A stretch of DNA of 24,677 bases. It comes from Planctomycetota bacterium (lineage in GTDB: Bacteria; Planctomycetota; Brocadiia; Brocadiales; Brocadiaceae). The stretch spans positions 1 to 24,677 of the forward strand of contig JAHFOW010000015.1 in NCBI GenBank assembly GCA_023261465.1, written 5' to 3'. Of this stretch, positions 7,208-15,626 are shown in pieces. Positions within the stretch are counted from its first letter, which is position 1. Every line of letters begins with the position of its first letter. A program made the position numbers and the translations under genes. The notes under the pieces are model-generated. The model was not told the origin of the DNA and searched no databases. It saw nothing but the letters and a program-made list of their open reading frames with translations.

Positions 7208-8322
7208 CATTGAAAACAGGGATCAATAGATACAAGTACTGCACGATTGGAATGGCAGTGTTCCTGAGTTGTGCCATGGTAAAAATTTTCGGGTTACATG
7301 GAATTATTTTCGGTTTGATCATTTTAGCCCTTTGTTGTACGTTTCAGTTTTTCATAATTGACAAAGGACAGAAACAACCTGCCGAAGATAAAATCAATAA
7401 CATTGTTGATAAAAACCTGTTCCACAAGGTTATGAATATTGTTCCAGGTGTCGTATACGTTTCCATGTTCGACGGTTCTGTGATATTTATCAGTGATGGA
7501 ATAGAAAAGTTGTTGGGTTATAAACCGGAAGAAATCTGTAAGACGAGAAATTTTCTCTTTCAACAGATACACCCGGAAGACAGAGAAATGGTATCAAAAC
7601 AAATCGAAAAATTACAGAGTGGAAGTGCGGCAACCATTGAATATCGATTGCAGAAAAAAGACGGAACGTACATCTGTGTCTCTGATTGTCTTAACACGAT
7701 TAAAAACGATTGGGGTAACATTACCCATTACAATGGCGTCCTGGCGAACATTGATGAAAAAAGGAAATACGATAAGGACTTGCAAAGTCTGAATGCAAGA
7801 ATCCATCAACTGAACGATGCCGTAAATCAGCATGCCGTGCGCGACAGCCTGACGAATGTCTACAACAAGCGATATTCTCTGGTTATCTTACAAAATGAGT
7901 TTAATCGGGCGCGGACTCAAAACAAACCCTTATCTTGTATGCTTCTGGATATCGATCACCTGGAATCTGTTAATAACCGGTATGGATATTTTTTTGGAAA
8001 TCTCATCCTGACCGAGGTAGCCAAATGTGTGCAGAGACATATCAGGCCAATTGATGTGGTATCCCGTTTTGGAGATGATGAATTTTTGATAGTATTATCA
8101 GAAGTCGAGAAGGAAGAACTCGATAGTATCTCGAACATGCTGGAGTCGGAGATCGGAAGGTGTTGTATCAAAGATGAGGAAAAAAACGTAAATATTGACT
8201 TTAAGGTAACAATTGGAAAATGTTCTGTTACCCCGGCGACAAAGACCATTACCGACTTAATTGAACAAACAACAAGGTCGCTTTTTGCGGCAAAAGCAGC
8301 CAAAAACGTTTATAAAGAATAA
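7204..8322 (+). CDS. Membrane PAS-GGDEF protein with degenerate cyclase site
   Basis: This 372-residue protein has two hydrophobic N-terminal segments (about 13-55), a PAS_3-type sensor domain (about 73-185, with HPEDRE and a KDGTY strand), a short coiled linker and a GGDEF domain (about 210-372). The signature is GDDEF (290-294), not GG(D/E)EF. The substrate-phosphate region reads DIDHLESVNNRYG (249-261), where active enzymes have D-x-D-HFK-x-x-ND. The inhibitory RxxD site is intact (RPID 281-284, exactly five residues before the signature). Weak or no cyclase activity with retained c-di-GMP binding is inferred. The GTG start overlaps the ftsH stop by 4 nt; lon starts 20 bp later. The start could also be the TTG at 7210. 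Confidence 0.88.
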   Translation: MTLKTGINRYKYCTIGMAVFLSCAMVKIFGLHGIIFGLIILALCCTFQFFIIDKGQKQPAEDKINNIVDKNLFHKVMNIVPGVVYVSMFDGSVIFISDGIEKLLGYKPEEICKTRNFLFQQIHPEDREMVSKQIEKLQSGSAATIEYRLQKKDGTYICVSDCLNTIKNDWGNITHYNGVLANIDEKRKYDKDLQSLNARIHQLNDAVNQHAVRDSLTNVYNKRYSLVILQNEFNRARTQNKPLSCMLLDIDHLESVNNRYGYFFGNLILTEVAKCVQRHIRPIDVVSRFGDDEFLIVLSEVEKEELDSISNMLESEIGRCCIKDEEKNVNIDFKVTIGKCSVTPATKTITDLIEQTTRSLFAAKAAKNVYKE

Positions 8323-8342
8323 CTTGAAATATATTGGAAACT

Positions 8343-10694
8343 ATGGATAAGGCAAAGTTTTCTGTTCATAAACGTGAAGAGGGTACTATTCCTGAAATTA
8401 TCAATATTATCCCGCTTAGGGAGGAAGTTTTTTTCCCGCACCTGATTAGCCCATTATCGCTGGATGACGAAATACTGGTGCGTGCGATAAAAGAGGCAAT
8501 GAGTAAAAAAGAACTTATTGGCATTGTAACACTCAGATATGACGTAGAAATACCGGTATCAGCAGACCTTTATAATGTGGGAACAGCGGCAAAGGTTATA
8601 GAGGTATATGAATCTACACCCAACACAATAAAGGTACTCATTGAAGGCGTGGCGCGCATAAGGATTGTAGAGTATCTCCAGCCGAAACCGTATTATAAAG
8701 CGCAGGTAGAGGAAATTCGTGAATTTGCAGAAAAAACAGAAACTATTGATGTGCTCATTCAAAGCGTTAAAACGCTTTTTAAACTGAGCGCCATGCTGGG
8801 AAAGGCGCTTCCGAAGGATATTATTTCAATGATCGATACGATCAATAATCCTTCAACGCTGTCAGATTTGGTTGCTGTTTATCTGGATTTATCGGTGGAC
8901 GAGAAACAAAAGCTGTTAGAAATGATAGAACCACAGAAACGGCTACGGGTCGTATTCCATTATCTGAACAATGAAGTGCAACTGAGAGAGGTACGGGGAA
9001 AGATCAATGAAGAAGTCGCTAAAGAGATGACCAAAACCCAGCGGGAATACTTCCTGCGGGAGCAGTTAAAGGCTATCCAGAAGGAATTGGGCGAGGAAGA
9101 CCCATACCTGGAAGAACTCAATAAGCTGGAAGAAAAGATTAAAGAAGTAAAAATGCCAAAGGAGGTTGAAGAAGTGGCAATGAAGGAATTGGAACGGTTG
9201 AGAAATATTAATCCGGTATCGGCTGAATATCCTGTTGCCCGTACCTATCTCGATTATCTTACGAGCATTCCATGGAATAAAAAGACTGCGGATACCCTGG
9301 ACATCCATCAGGCTGCAAAAATTCTGGATGAGGATCATTATGGCCTCCGGAAGGTAAAGGAACGTATCCTCGAATTTCTTGCCGTACATAAATTAAAAGA
9401 GAAACTCAAGGGACCTATCCTTTGTTTTTGCGGTCCACCGGGGACAGGAAAAACGTCATTGGGAAAATCAATCGCGCGTGCCATGGGACGAAAGTTTATC
9501 CGCATCTCCCTGGGCGGAATCCGCGATGAGGCGGAAATTCGGGGACACCGGCGTACCTATGTCGGGGCGTTACCCGGGCGTATTATGCAGGAGATTTGTC
9601 GTGTAGGTTATAGCAATCCCATATTCATGCTTGATGAAATCGATAAAATCGGGATAGATTTCAGGGGAGATCCCGCCTCTGCCCTGCTGGAGGTCTTGGA
9701 TCCGGAACAAAACTCCAGTTTTGTTGACCATTATCTCGATGTGCCATTTGACCTTTCGAACGTATTGTTTATTACAACGGCTAATATCCTTGATACTGTT
9801 CATACCGCTTTGAGGGACAGGATGGAGGTTATATACCTTCCGGGATACAGTGAGGATGAAAAATTAAAAATAGCGAGGCAATTTCTGATTCCCAAGCAGA
9901 TTAAAGAAAATGGACTGGAGAATAATCCCGTTATGTTTCACGATCAGGCCATTTACAAAATTATTCTGGATTATACACGGGAGGCCGGGCTGAGAAACCT
10001 TGAACGGGAAATTGCTTCGATTTGCAGGAAGATTGCAAAAGAGATTGTTGCTCACGAACAGGTCACAAAAGAAATAACGACAGAATATATTGAGAAATTC
10101 CTCGGACCAAGAAAGTTTTTCTATCAGGTTACTGATGAAGAAGACCGTATTGGAGTGGTAACCGGCCTTGCCTGGACAGAAACGGGTGGAGATATTATCT
10201 TTATTGAAGCGTCTCAGATGAAAGGCGAAAAAGAGTTGACCCTTACAGGACAACTGGGCGATGTTATGCAGGAATCTGCCATTGCCGCCCTGAGCTATAT
10301 CCGAAGCAATGCGAAAAGACTGGGTATTGACGAAAATTTCTATGATAACTCAGAGATCCATATTCACGTCCCCTCCGGGGCTATACCGAAGGACGGCCCC
10401 TCTGCCGGTATCGCTATGTGCATGGCGCTCGTTTCTTTACTTACCAGGAGACCCGCACGAAGGGAGGTAGCGCTTACCGGGGAAATTACCCTGACGGGAA
10501 ATGTATTACCCATTGGAGGGATAAAGGAGAAGGTGCTTGCGGCTATCAGGGCAGGGGTAAAAACAATCGTTCTCCCCTTAAAGAACAAGGAGGATTATGA
10601 GGAAACCGAAAAAGAAATCCGTGAAAAAATTCAGTGTGTGTATATTCAAAAAATCGATGAGGCACTGGATGTCGTATTAGCGAACAAATCGTAA
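8343..10694 (+). CDS. lon: ATP-dependent Lon protease
   Basis: This 783-residue protein (from the ATG at 8343; an upstream in-frame TTG at 8334 would add three residues) is a cytosolic AAA+ serine protease for damaged and regulatory proteins. In order it has the Lon N-terminal substrate-binding domain starting at IIPLREEVFFPH, a coiled middle region, Walker A GPPGTGKT (about 364-371), Walker B IFMLDEIDK, and the peptidase domain. The Ser-Lys dyad is S687 in KDGPSAG and K728 in IGGIKEK, at the usual spacing. Length is typical. The ribosome-binding site is weak (GGAAA), in line with coupling to the upstream PAS-GGDEF gene 20 bp away. Confidence 0.96.
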   Translation: MDKAKFSVHKREEGTIPEIINIIPLREEVFFPHLISPLSLDDEILVRAIKEAMSKKELIGIVTLRYDVEIPVSADLYNVGTAAKVIEVYESTPNTIKVLIEGVARIRIVEYLQPKPYYKAQVEEIREFAEKTETIDVLIQSVKTLFKLSAMLGKALPKDIISMIDTINNPSTLSDLVAVYLDLSVDEKQKLLEMIEPQKRLRVVFHYLNNEVQLREVRGKINEEVAKEMTKTQREYFLREQLKAIQKELGEEDPYLEELNKLEEKIKEVKMPKEVEEVAMKELERLRNINPVSAEYPVARTYLDYLTSIPWNKKTADTLDIHQAAKILDEDHYGLRKVKERILEFLAVHKLKEKLKGPILCFCGPPGTGKTSLGKSIARAMGRKFIRISLGGIRDEAEIRGHRRTYVGALPGRIMQEICRVGYSNPIFMLDEIDKIGIDFRGDPASALLEVLDPEQNSSFVDHYLDVPFDLSNVLFITTANILDTVHTALRDRMEVIYLPGYSEDEKLKIARQFLIPKQIKENGLENNPVMFHDQAIYKIILDYTREAGLRNLEREIASICRKIAKEIVAHEQVTKEITTEYIEKFLGPRKFFYQVTDEEDRIGVVTGLAWTETGGDIIFIEASQMKGEKELTLTGQLGDVMQESAIAALSYIRSNAKRLGIDENFYDNSEIHIHVPSGAIPKDGPSAGIAMCMALVSLLTRRPARREVALTGEITLTGNVLPIGGIKEKVLAAIRAGVKTIVLPLKNKEDYEETEKEIREKIQCVYIQKIDEALDVVLANKS

Positions 10695-10765
10695 TACCTG
10701 GCTTTTTGATGCGAGAAAAAACAGCGAAAATGCTTAATTCATAAATATTTTAAGGAGAAAGATGT

Positions 10766-11227
10766 ATGATTAACATAAAAAACGTACTCTGCCCGGTTGA
10801 TTACTCTGTGTATTCTGAAAAGGCGCTCCACTATGCCATAGAGTTTGCCGAAAAATATCAGGCAAAGCTTTACCTGATGCATGTGCTTGATATCCGTGTT
10901 TACGATATTAATGATCCAGACCTGTATAATGTCAATATCGTAGATAAAGAAACCATTGAAAAGTTACGGGCACGACTCCTCAAGTGTGTTAGCGAAGAGA
11001 CAAAAGGCAAGATACCGGTTGAAGCCATTGTCATTCAGGGTGTCCCGTTCACCGAGATCATCACGGCGGCCAGGGATTACAAGATTGATATGATTGTGAT
11101 TGGCACACATGGGAGAACGGGGCTGTCTCATGCAATTATGGGCAGTGTGGCAGAAAAAGTTGTACGCAAGTCTCCGTGTCCGGTGCTTACAGTCAGACAT
11201 CCTGAGCACGAATTTGTCATGCCATAA
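10766..11227 (+). CDS. Universal stress protein, UspA family
   Basis: This 153-residue single-domain protein begins with the NVLCPVDYSVYSEKAL strand-loop and ends with the ATP-binding signature G-2x-G-9x-G-(S/T): GTHGRTGLSHAIMGS, followed by SPCPVLTVR. That marks it as the nucleotide-binding branch of the family. AAGGAG lies 8 nt before the ATG. It sits 71 bp after lon and 57 bp before archease on the same strand and may share their transcript. USPs usually respond to starvation or redox stress; the specific role here is not deducible. Confidence 0.93.
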   Translation: MINIKNVLCPVDYSVYSEKALHYAIEFAEKYQAKLYLMHVLDIRVYDINDPDLYNVNIVDKETIEKLRARLLKCVSEETKGKIPVEAIVIQGVPFTEIITAARDYKIDMIVIGTHGRTGLSHAIMGSVAEKVVRKSPCPVLTVRHPEHEFVMP

Positions 11228-11284
11228 TAGGTCGCCTGAATTGTTGTTCAGCAATGAAACAAGTTTTTATTTAAAGAAACACCT

Positions 11285-11701
11285 ATGCCTAAATATATTC
11301 TCATTGACCATACAGCAGATATCGGAATTGACGTATTTGGCGAATCATTGCAAGAACTCTTTTCCAATGCGGCATTTGCCATGTTCGATATTATTGCAGA
11401 CCTGTCGAATGTAAAGAACAAGGATGAATACAGGATAAGCGTTTCAGGGGTGGATAGAGAGCAACTCATGGTCAATTGGTTAAGCGAGTTACTCTACTTG
11501 CATGATGTAAGAAGTCTCCTGTTTAAAGATTTTACTATTATAAACATTACCGATACTCAATTAGATGCGATTGTTCGTGGTGAGAGATACAAAGACGGCA
11601 TCCATGTAATAAAGACGGAGATGAAGGCGGTTACTTACCATAACTTATCAATTGTCCGGAAGGATAGCCAGTGGCAAGGGCGTATCATATTTGATCTTTA
11701 A
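11285..11701 (+). CDS. Archease, RtcB-activating protein
   Basis: This 138-residue protein has the archease hallmarks: DHTADIGI near the N-terminus, the LQELFSNAAFAMF helix, the LMVNWLSELLYL helix and an HVIKTEMKAVTYHNL segment. Archease binds metal and nucleotide and promotes guanylylation and multiple turnover of the RNA ligase RtcB. Its stop is only 18 bp before rtcB, the classic pairing, which supports both calls. No strong ribosome-binding site is seen before the ATG. Confidence 0.92.
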   Translation: MPKYILIDHTADIGIDVFGESLQELFSNAAFAMFDIIADLSNVKNKDEYRISVSGVDREQLMVNWLSELLYLHDVRSLLFKDFTIINITDTQLDAIVRGERYKDGIHVIKTEMKAVTYHNLSIVRKDSQWQGRIIFDL

Positions 11702-11719
11702 ACAGCGAAAGGAGTTTCC

Positions 11720-13171
11720 ATGGGAGACAATAAATATAAAATTCAAAAAATAGACGCCTACCGTTGGCGTATTCCGCGGGAAGGCAATATGCGCGTGGAT
11801 GGGATTATATATGCCGATGAATACATGCTGACTGAGATCCAGAAGGATGAGAGCTTGCAGCAGGTGATTAATGTTGCGCACCTTCCGGGAATTATTGGAC
11901 ATTCACTGGCAATGCCTGATATCCACTGGGGATATGGATTTCCCATTGGAGGAGTTGCCGCATTTGATTTAGACGAGGGTGTCGTGTCTCCCGGCGGCGT
12001 CGGATATGATATCAACTGTGGCGTACGACTACTCAGGACAGGGCTGAATTATCCGGATATTGCCAACAAATTGGAATCACTGGTAAACAATCTCTTTATT
12101 AATATCCCATCGGGCGTTGGATCGCATCGCAAGGATTTGAAATTATCGCAACAGGATAGAAAAAATGTGCTTAAAAACGGCGCTGGATGGGCAGTTGCAC
12201 AGGGATTTGGCAACAGGGAAGACCTGGAACATATCGAAGAAAAGGGATGTATTCCGGGCGCCAACCCCGAACTGGTTTCAGACCGTGCCCTGGAACGTGG
12301 CAAGGCGCAGTTAGGCACCTTGGGTTCCGGGAATCACTTCGTCGAGGTTGGTTACGTATCGGAGGTCTATGACGAGGCGGTTGCCCGCGTGCTGGGACTT
12401 GAGAAGGATGCTATTACTATCGTGGTCCACACAGGTTCACGGGGACTTGGCTACCAGATATGTGACGATTACATCCGTGTTATGATTGACGCTGCCCGTA
12501 AATATGACATTGAGCTCCCCGACCGCCAGCTCTGCTGTGCGCCCATTAATTCACCGGAGGGAAAAGAATACCTGGCCGTAATGGCCTGTGCTGCCAACTA
12601 CGCCTTTGCCAACCGGCAGATGATTACCCACTGGGTAAGAGAAACCTTTGAGAAAACGCTCAACATAAGCCCGGCGGAATCTCGCATATCGCTGGTTTAT
12701 GATGTGTGCCATAATATTGCAAAGATCGAAGAACATATTGTCAATGGCGAGAAAAAACGCTTATGCGTACATCGTAAGGGTGCAACACGCGCATTTCCTC
12801 CCAACCATCCAAATACCCCGGATGCATACAAGGCCGTTGGACAACCCGTGCTGATACCGGGCGATATGGGACGTTGTTCGTATGTGTTGGTAGGCACTGA
12901 GAAGGCATACGAAGACACCTTTGGGAGTACGTGTCATGGCGCCGGAAGGGTCATGAGCAGAAATCAGGCATCAAAGACGGCCAAAGGCCGAAATATTACC
13001 CAGGAGATGAAGGAGAAAGGCATCCTCGTCCGTGCCGATAGCCGCGCCACTCTTGACGAAGAACTCTCCGAAGCATATAAGGACGTTACCGAGGTAGTTG
13101 ACATCGTAGAACATGCAGGAATTAGCAGAAAGATAGTTCAACTAAGACCGATGTGTGTGATCAAAGGTTAG
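11720..13171 (+). CDS. rtcB: RNA-splicing ligase RtcB (3'-phosphate/5'-OH RNA ligase)
   Basis: This 483-residue protein joins 2',3'-cyclic-phosphate or 3'-phosphate RNA ends to 5'-OH ends using GTP and Mn2+. All catalytic residues can be read: metal ligands D97 and C100 (GYDINCGVR), H206 (GSGNHFVE), H237 (VVHTGSRG) and H331 (VCHNIAK), and the guanylylated histidine H406 in CHGAGR. Each is shifted by exactly two positions from the Pyrococcus enzyme. Length is that of the family. AAGGAG lies 5 nt before the ATG. No rtcA or rtcR-type regulator is visible; instead the gene is carried behind protease and stress genes. Confidence 0.97.
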   Translation: MGDNKYKIQKIDAYRWRIPREGNMRVDGIIYADEYMLTEIQKDESLQQVINVAHLPGIIGHSLAMPDIHWGYGFPIGGVAAFDLDEGVVSPGGVGYDINCGVRLLRTGLNYPDIANKLESLVNNLFINIPSGVGSHRKDLKLSQQDRKNVLKNGAGWAVAQGFGNREDLEHIEEKGCIPGANPELVSDRALERGKAQLGTLGSGNHFVEVGYVSEVYDEAVARVLGLEKDAITIVVHTGSRGLGYQICDDYIRVMIDAARKYDIELPDRQLCCAPINSPEGKEYLAVMACAANYAFANRQMITHWVRETFEKTLNISPAESRISLVYDVCHNIAKIEEHIVNGEKKRLCVHRKGATRAFPPNHPNTPDAYKAVGQPVLIPGDMGRCSYVLVGTEKAYEDTFGSTCHGAGRVMSRNQASKTAKGRNITQEMKEKGILVRADSRATLDEELSEAYKDVTEVVDIVEHAGISRKIVQLRPMCVIKG

Positions 13172-13301
13172 CGGTAAGTTCATTGAACAGGAATTTTTGT
13201 TTTGTTTAAGCAGGTTACAGGGTGGCACGGACAACCTATGTTTGTCCGCGCTTAATTTAATTGCATAGGATTTTGTTTTGTTTAAGCGGGTTTTGAGGCG
13301 G

Positions 13302-13335
13302 TGTTGGTAGGACAAGCTTCTCACTTGTCCTGTAT
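13302..13335. repeat. Short dispersed palindromic repeat, copy 2
   Basis: TGTTGGTAG, then AGGACAAG (13309-13316) pairing with CTTGTCCT (13324-13331), then TGTAT. The flanks and the ACAAG/CTTGT core match the copy at 1011-1049, although the stem is shorter and diverged. Confidence 0.55.
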
Positions 13336-13554
13336 CCGTTTGTTACTTTTAATTTGGTCAACCGAGACGGTTGACCTACCAATTTGATGTACAGGAATTT
13401 CAAAAAAAAGCTCCTCCCCCTTAATCCCCCTCACTGAGGGGGACAACCATCTGTCCCCCGCTGGCGGGGGTGAAGGGGGTGGCCATCTGTCTGAAATGTG
13501 TCTTTAAAAGTCACCGAAGGCTTAATTTGATGTACAGGAATTTCAATACAAATC

Positions 13555-13633
13555 GTAGCGCGGGGGTTTATCGTTCGACTGAGCTCACGACGAAGTCCCC
13601 CGCCATTGGCCGACCACAAGGGATCGGCGCTAC
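13555..13633. repeat. Nested palindromic element
   Basis: The outer arms GTAGCGC (13555-13561) and GCGCTAC (13627-13633) are perfectly complementary. Inside are GCGGGGG-type and CCCCCGC-type arms, around a core with TCGT and ACGA arms, and a separate GCCGA/TCGGC stem near the right end. It could fold into a branched cruciform or RNA. It resembles intergenic repeat families rather than a terminator, since no T-run follows. Confidence 0.55.
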
Positions 13634-13720
13634 AATAAAAAGTTGTTTTGCCGTGTAAAACGAAACCTAATTTAATATAATTCCGTAACAATCCGTGGTA
13701 AACATAATACAGAGTAATAC

Positions 13721-15409
13721 ATGCAATTCAGGAAAATAGGCCAAAAAATACGGGATATACGACGTCTCAACAAGATACTCAAGATACTAACCAAGCATGG
13801 TTTCGGTTTTGTTGTCCAGCAGCTTCGCCTGGAGGAGCATATCATTGGAAGGGGTATCATCAAGATCCGCATACTACGGCGATTTACAGAACCGCAGGAA
13901 TCCCGCGCCGTACGGCTCCGAAAGGTACTGGAAGAACTTGGTCCCACATTTATAAAATTTGGACAAATCCTGAGTGTACGCCCCGACCTGATTCCCATGG
14001 ACCTTTGCGACGAACTCGGGAAACTCCAGGACAGTGTTCCACCGTTTAACTATGAAGATGTTAGAAAACAGATAACCGAATCGTTTAGGTGTAACCCGGA
14101 GGAACTATTTTCTACTCTTGAACCGGCGCCGCTTGCCGCAGCCTCATTAGGTCAGGTGCACCGGGCGCAACTCAAAACGGGCGAGCACGTTGTGGTAAAG
14201 GTGCAACGGCCCGATATACGCAAGATGATAGAAACGGACATCGATATCCTTTATACCCTGGCAAATCTGGCCAATCGGTATATGCAGGACGTCAGGGTAT
14301 TCGACCCTGTCGCTATCGTTGATGAATTCTCTAAGGTAATTACGAAAGAAATTGATTTCACCTATGAGGCGCATAATATTGATAAATTCCGCAGGAATTT
14401 CAAGGATAGCACAACTGTTTATATTCCAAAGGTCTTCTGGGAATATACGAGGTCGAAGATTGTCACGACGGAAGAAATCAAAGGCACTCGTTTGAATGAC
14501 TACTTAAGCCAGGATCATCCCTGTGAGGAAAGGCAGGCAGTTGCGGCAAACGGCGCCAACGCCATTCTCCAGCAGATATTTATTGACGGATTCTTTCACG
14601 CAGACCCCCATCCGGGGAATATCTTTATTCTCCCCAACAACGCAGCCGCTTTTGTGGATTTTGGCATTGTCGGCAGGCTTGATGAAGAAACACGCGATAT
14701 TATTATTAATCTCCTGATTGCCGTGTCCATGAAAAATATAAATGGCATCGTAAAGACCATGGAGAAATTAGGTTCATCTGTCCAGGAAGAATCTTTACGG
14801 GATTTCAAACACAATCTCAGCGATTTTGTGGAACGGTATTACGACATTCCTTTAAAGCAGATTGATATTTCCACCATGTTGCAACAGGCCGTCGAATTAA
14901 TGACACGGCACAAGCTCAAAATTCCACCGCAATTCCAGATACTTATTAAGGCCCTTGCCACTATTGATGGCGTTGCCCGGCAGTTAGATCCGGAATTCAA
15001 CACCATTGCCCATACCAGGCCGTTTGTAGAGAAACTCGTGCAGGAACGACACGACCCAAAACGTATCATAAAGGATGTTGCTCTTTATTCGGCTGAATTG
15101 CTTGAAATCCTTAAAATAGTCCCCAAAGATGCGTATGAAATCGTAAAAAAAATCAAGACGGGCACACTCAAGATAGAATTTGAACACCAGGGACTTTCAA
15201 AATTCATATCTGAGATGGACAAATCGAGCAATCGTGTTTCGTTTAGCCTGGTCATTTCTGCCCTGATAATTGGCTCTTCCCTGATTATCATGACAGACAA
15301 AGGCCCCCACGTTTACGGGTTTCCTGTGCTGGGCATTCTGGGATTTGTTTTTGCCGGGATTTTTGGATTGGGGCTTGCAATAGGGATTTTGCGATCGGGG
15401 CGCTTGTAA
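13721..15409 (+). CDS. UbiB/ABC1/ADCK-family atypical kinase-like membrane protein
   Basis: This 562-residue protein belongs to the UbiB/COQ8 family of atypical kinases or ATPases linked to quinone and lipid metabolism. Visible family features are the KxGQ motif (FIKFGQILSVRPDLIP, K79-Q82), the Ala-rich nucleotide loop (LAAASLGQVHRA), VVVKVQRP with the ATP-binding Lys, the catalytic-loop equivalent FFHADPHPGNIF, and the metal-binding VDFGIVGR. Two C-terminal membrane helices (about 506-522 and 533-555) anchor it. Its substrate is unknown; a quinone-biosynthesis accessory role is the family default. It is convergent with mlaA, 217 bp away. No Shine-Dalgarno is obvious. Confidence 0.93.
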   Translation: MQFRKIGQKIRDIRRLNKILKILTKHGFGFVVQQLRLEEHIIGRGIIKIRILRRFTEPQESRAVRLRKVLEELGPTFIKFGQILSVRPDLIPMDLCDELGKLQDSVPPFNYEDVRKQITESFRCNPEELFSTLEPAPLAAASLGQVHRAQLKTGEHVVVKVQRPDIRKMIETDIDILYTLANLANRYMQDVRVFDPVAIVDEFSKVITKEIDFTYEAHNIDKFRRNFKDSTTVYIPKVFWEYTRSKIVTTEEIKGTRLNDYLSQDHPCEERQAVAANGANAILQQIFIDGFFHADPHPGNIFILPNNAAAFVDFGIVGRLDEETRDIIINLLIAVSMKNINGIVKTMEKLGSSVQEESLRDFKHNLSDFVERYYDIPLKQIDISTMLQQAVELMTRHKLKIPPQFQILIKALATIDGVARQLDPEFNTIAHTRPFVEKLVQERHDPKRIIKDVALYSAELLEILKIVPKDAYEIVKKIKTGTLKIEFEHQGLSKFISEMDKSSNRVSFSLVISALIIGSSLIIMTDKGPHVYGFPVLGILGFVFAGIFGLGLAIGILRSGRL

Positions 15410-15626
15410 AATGATCCGTGAAACAGACGCCCATCTCGTTTGTTCATCAGATACTACAGGCTATACGCTGCAGGCTGAAGGATCGGCCAGGAAACTGCAA
15501 TAGTATCTCCATATTTCCTTCCTGTGGTAAAAAAGCAACCGACATCTGGATGAAAACAGCTTGACTACCCTCCGCAAAACTGCCCGACAACACATCACTT
15601 TTTCTTTATGTCTACGGTGTTCATTA

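Larger units (their letters stand above)
13172..13720. repeat. Gene-free cluster of palindromes and direct repeats (549 bp)
   Basis: No coding region is supported. From left to right: a 17-bp direct repeat at 13195-13211 and 13271-13287; a 7-bp stem 13228-13234/13242-13248; an 8-bp stem 13309-13316/13324-13331; an 8-bp stem 13356-13363/13369-13376; a 23-bp perfect direct repeat at 13381-13403 and 13524-13546 enclosing C/G-run hairpins (about 13425-13480); and a nested palindrome at 13555-13633. The mix looks like an accretion site for small dispersed elements. No clear ribosome-binding site is present for the following gene. Confidence 0.75.

Noticed and set aside
13425..13480. C/G-run repeats as a possible CRISPR or terminator
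   Set aside because: There are only two hairpins of different sequence, no regular spacers and no T-run; they fit dispersed intergenic repeats better.
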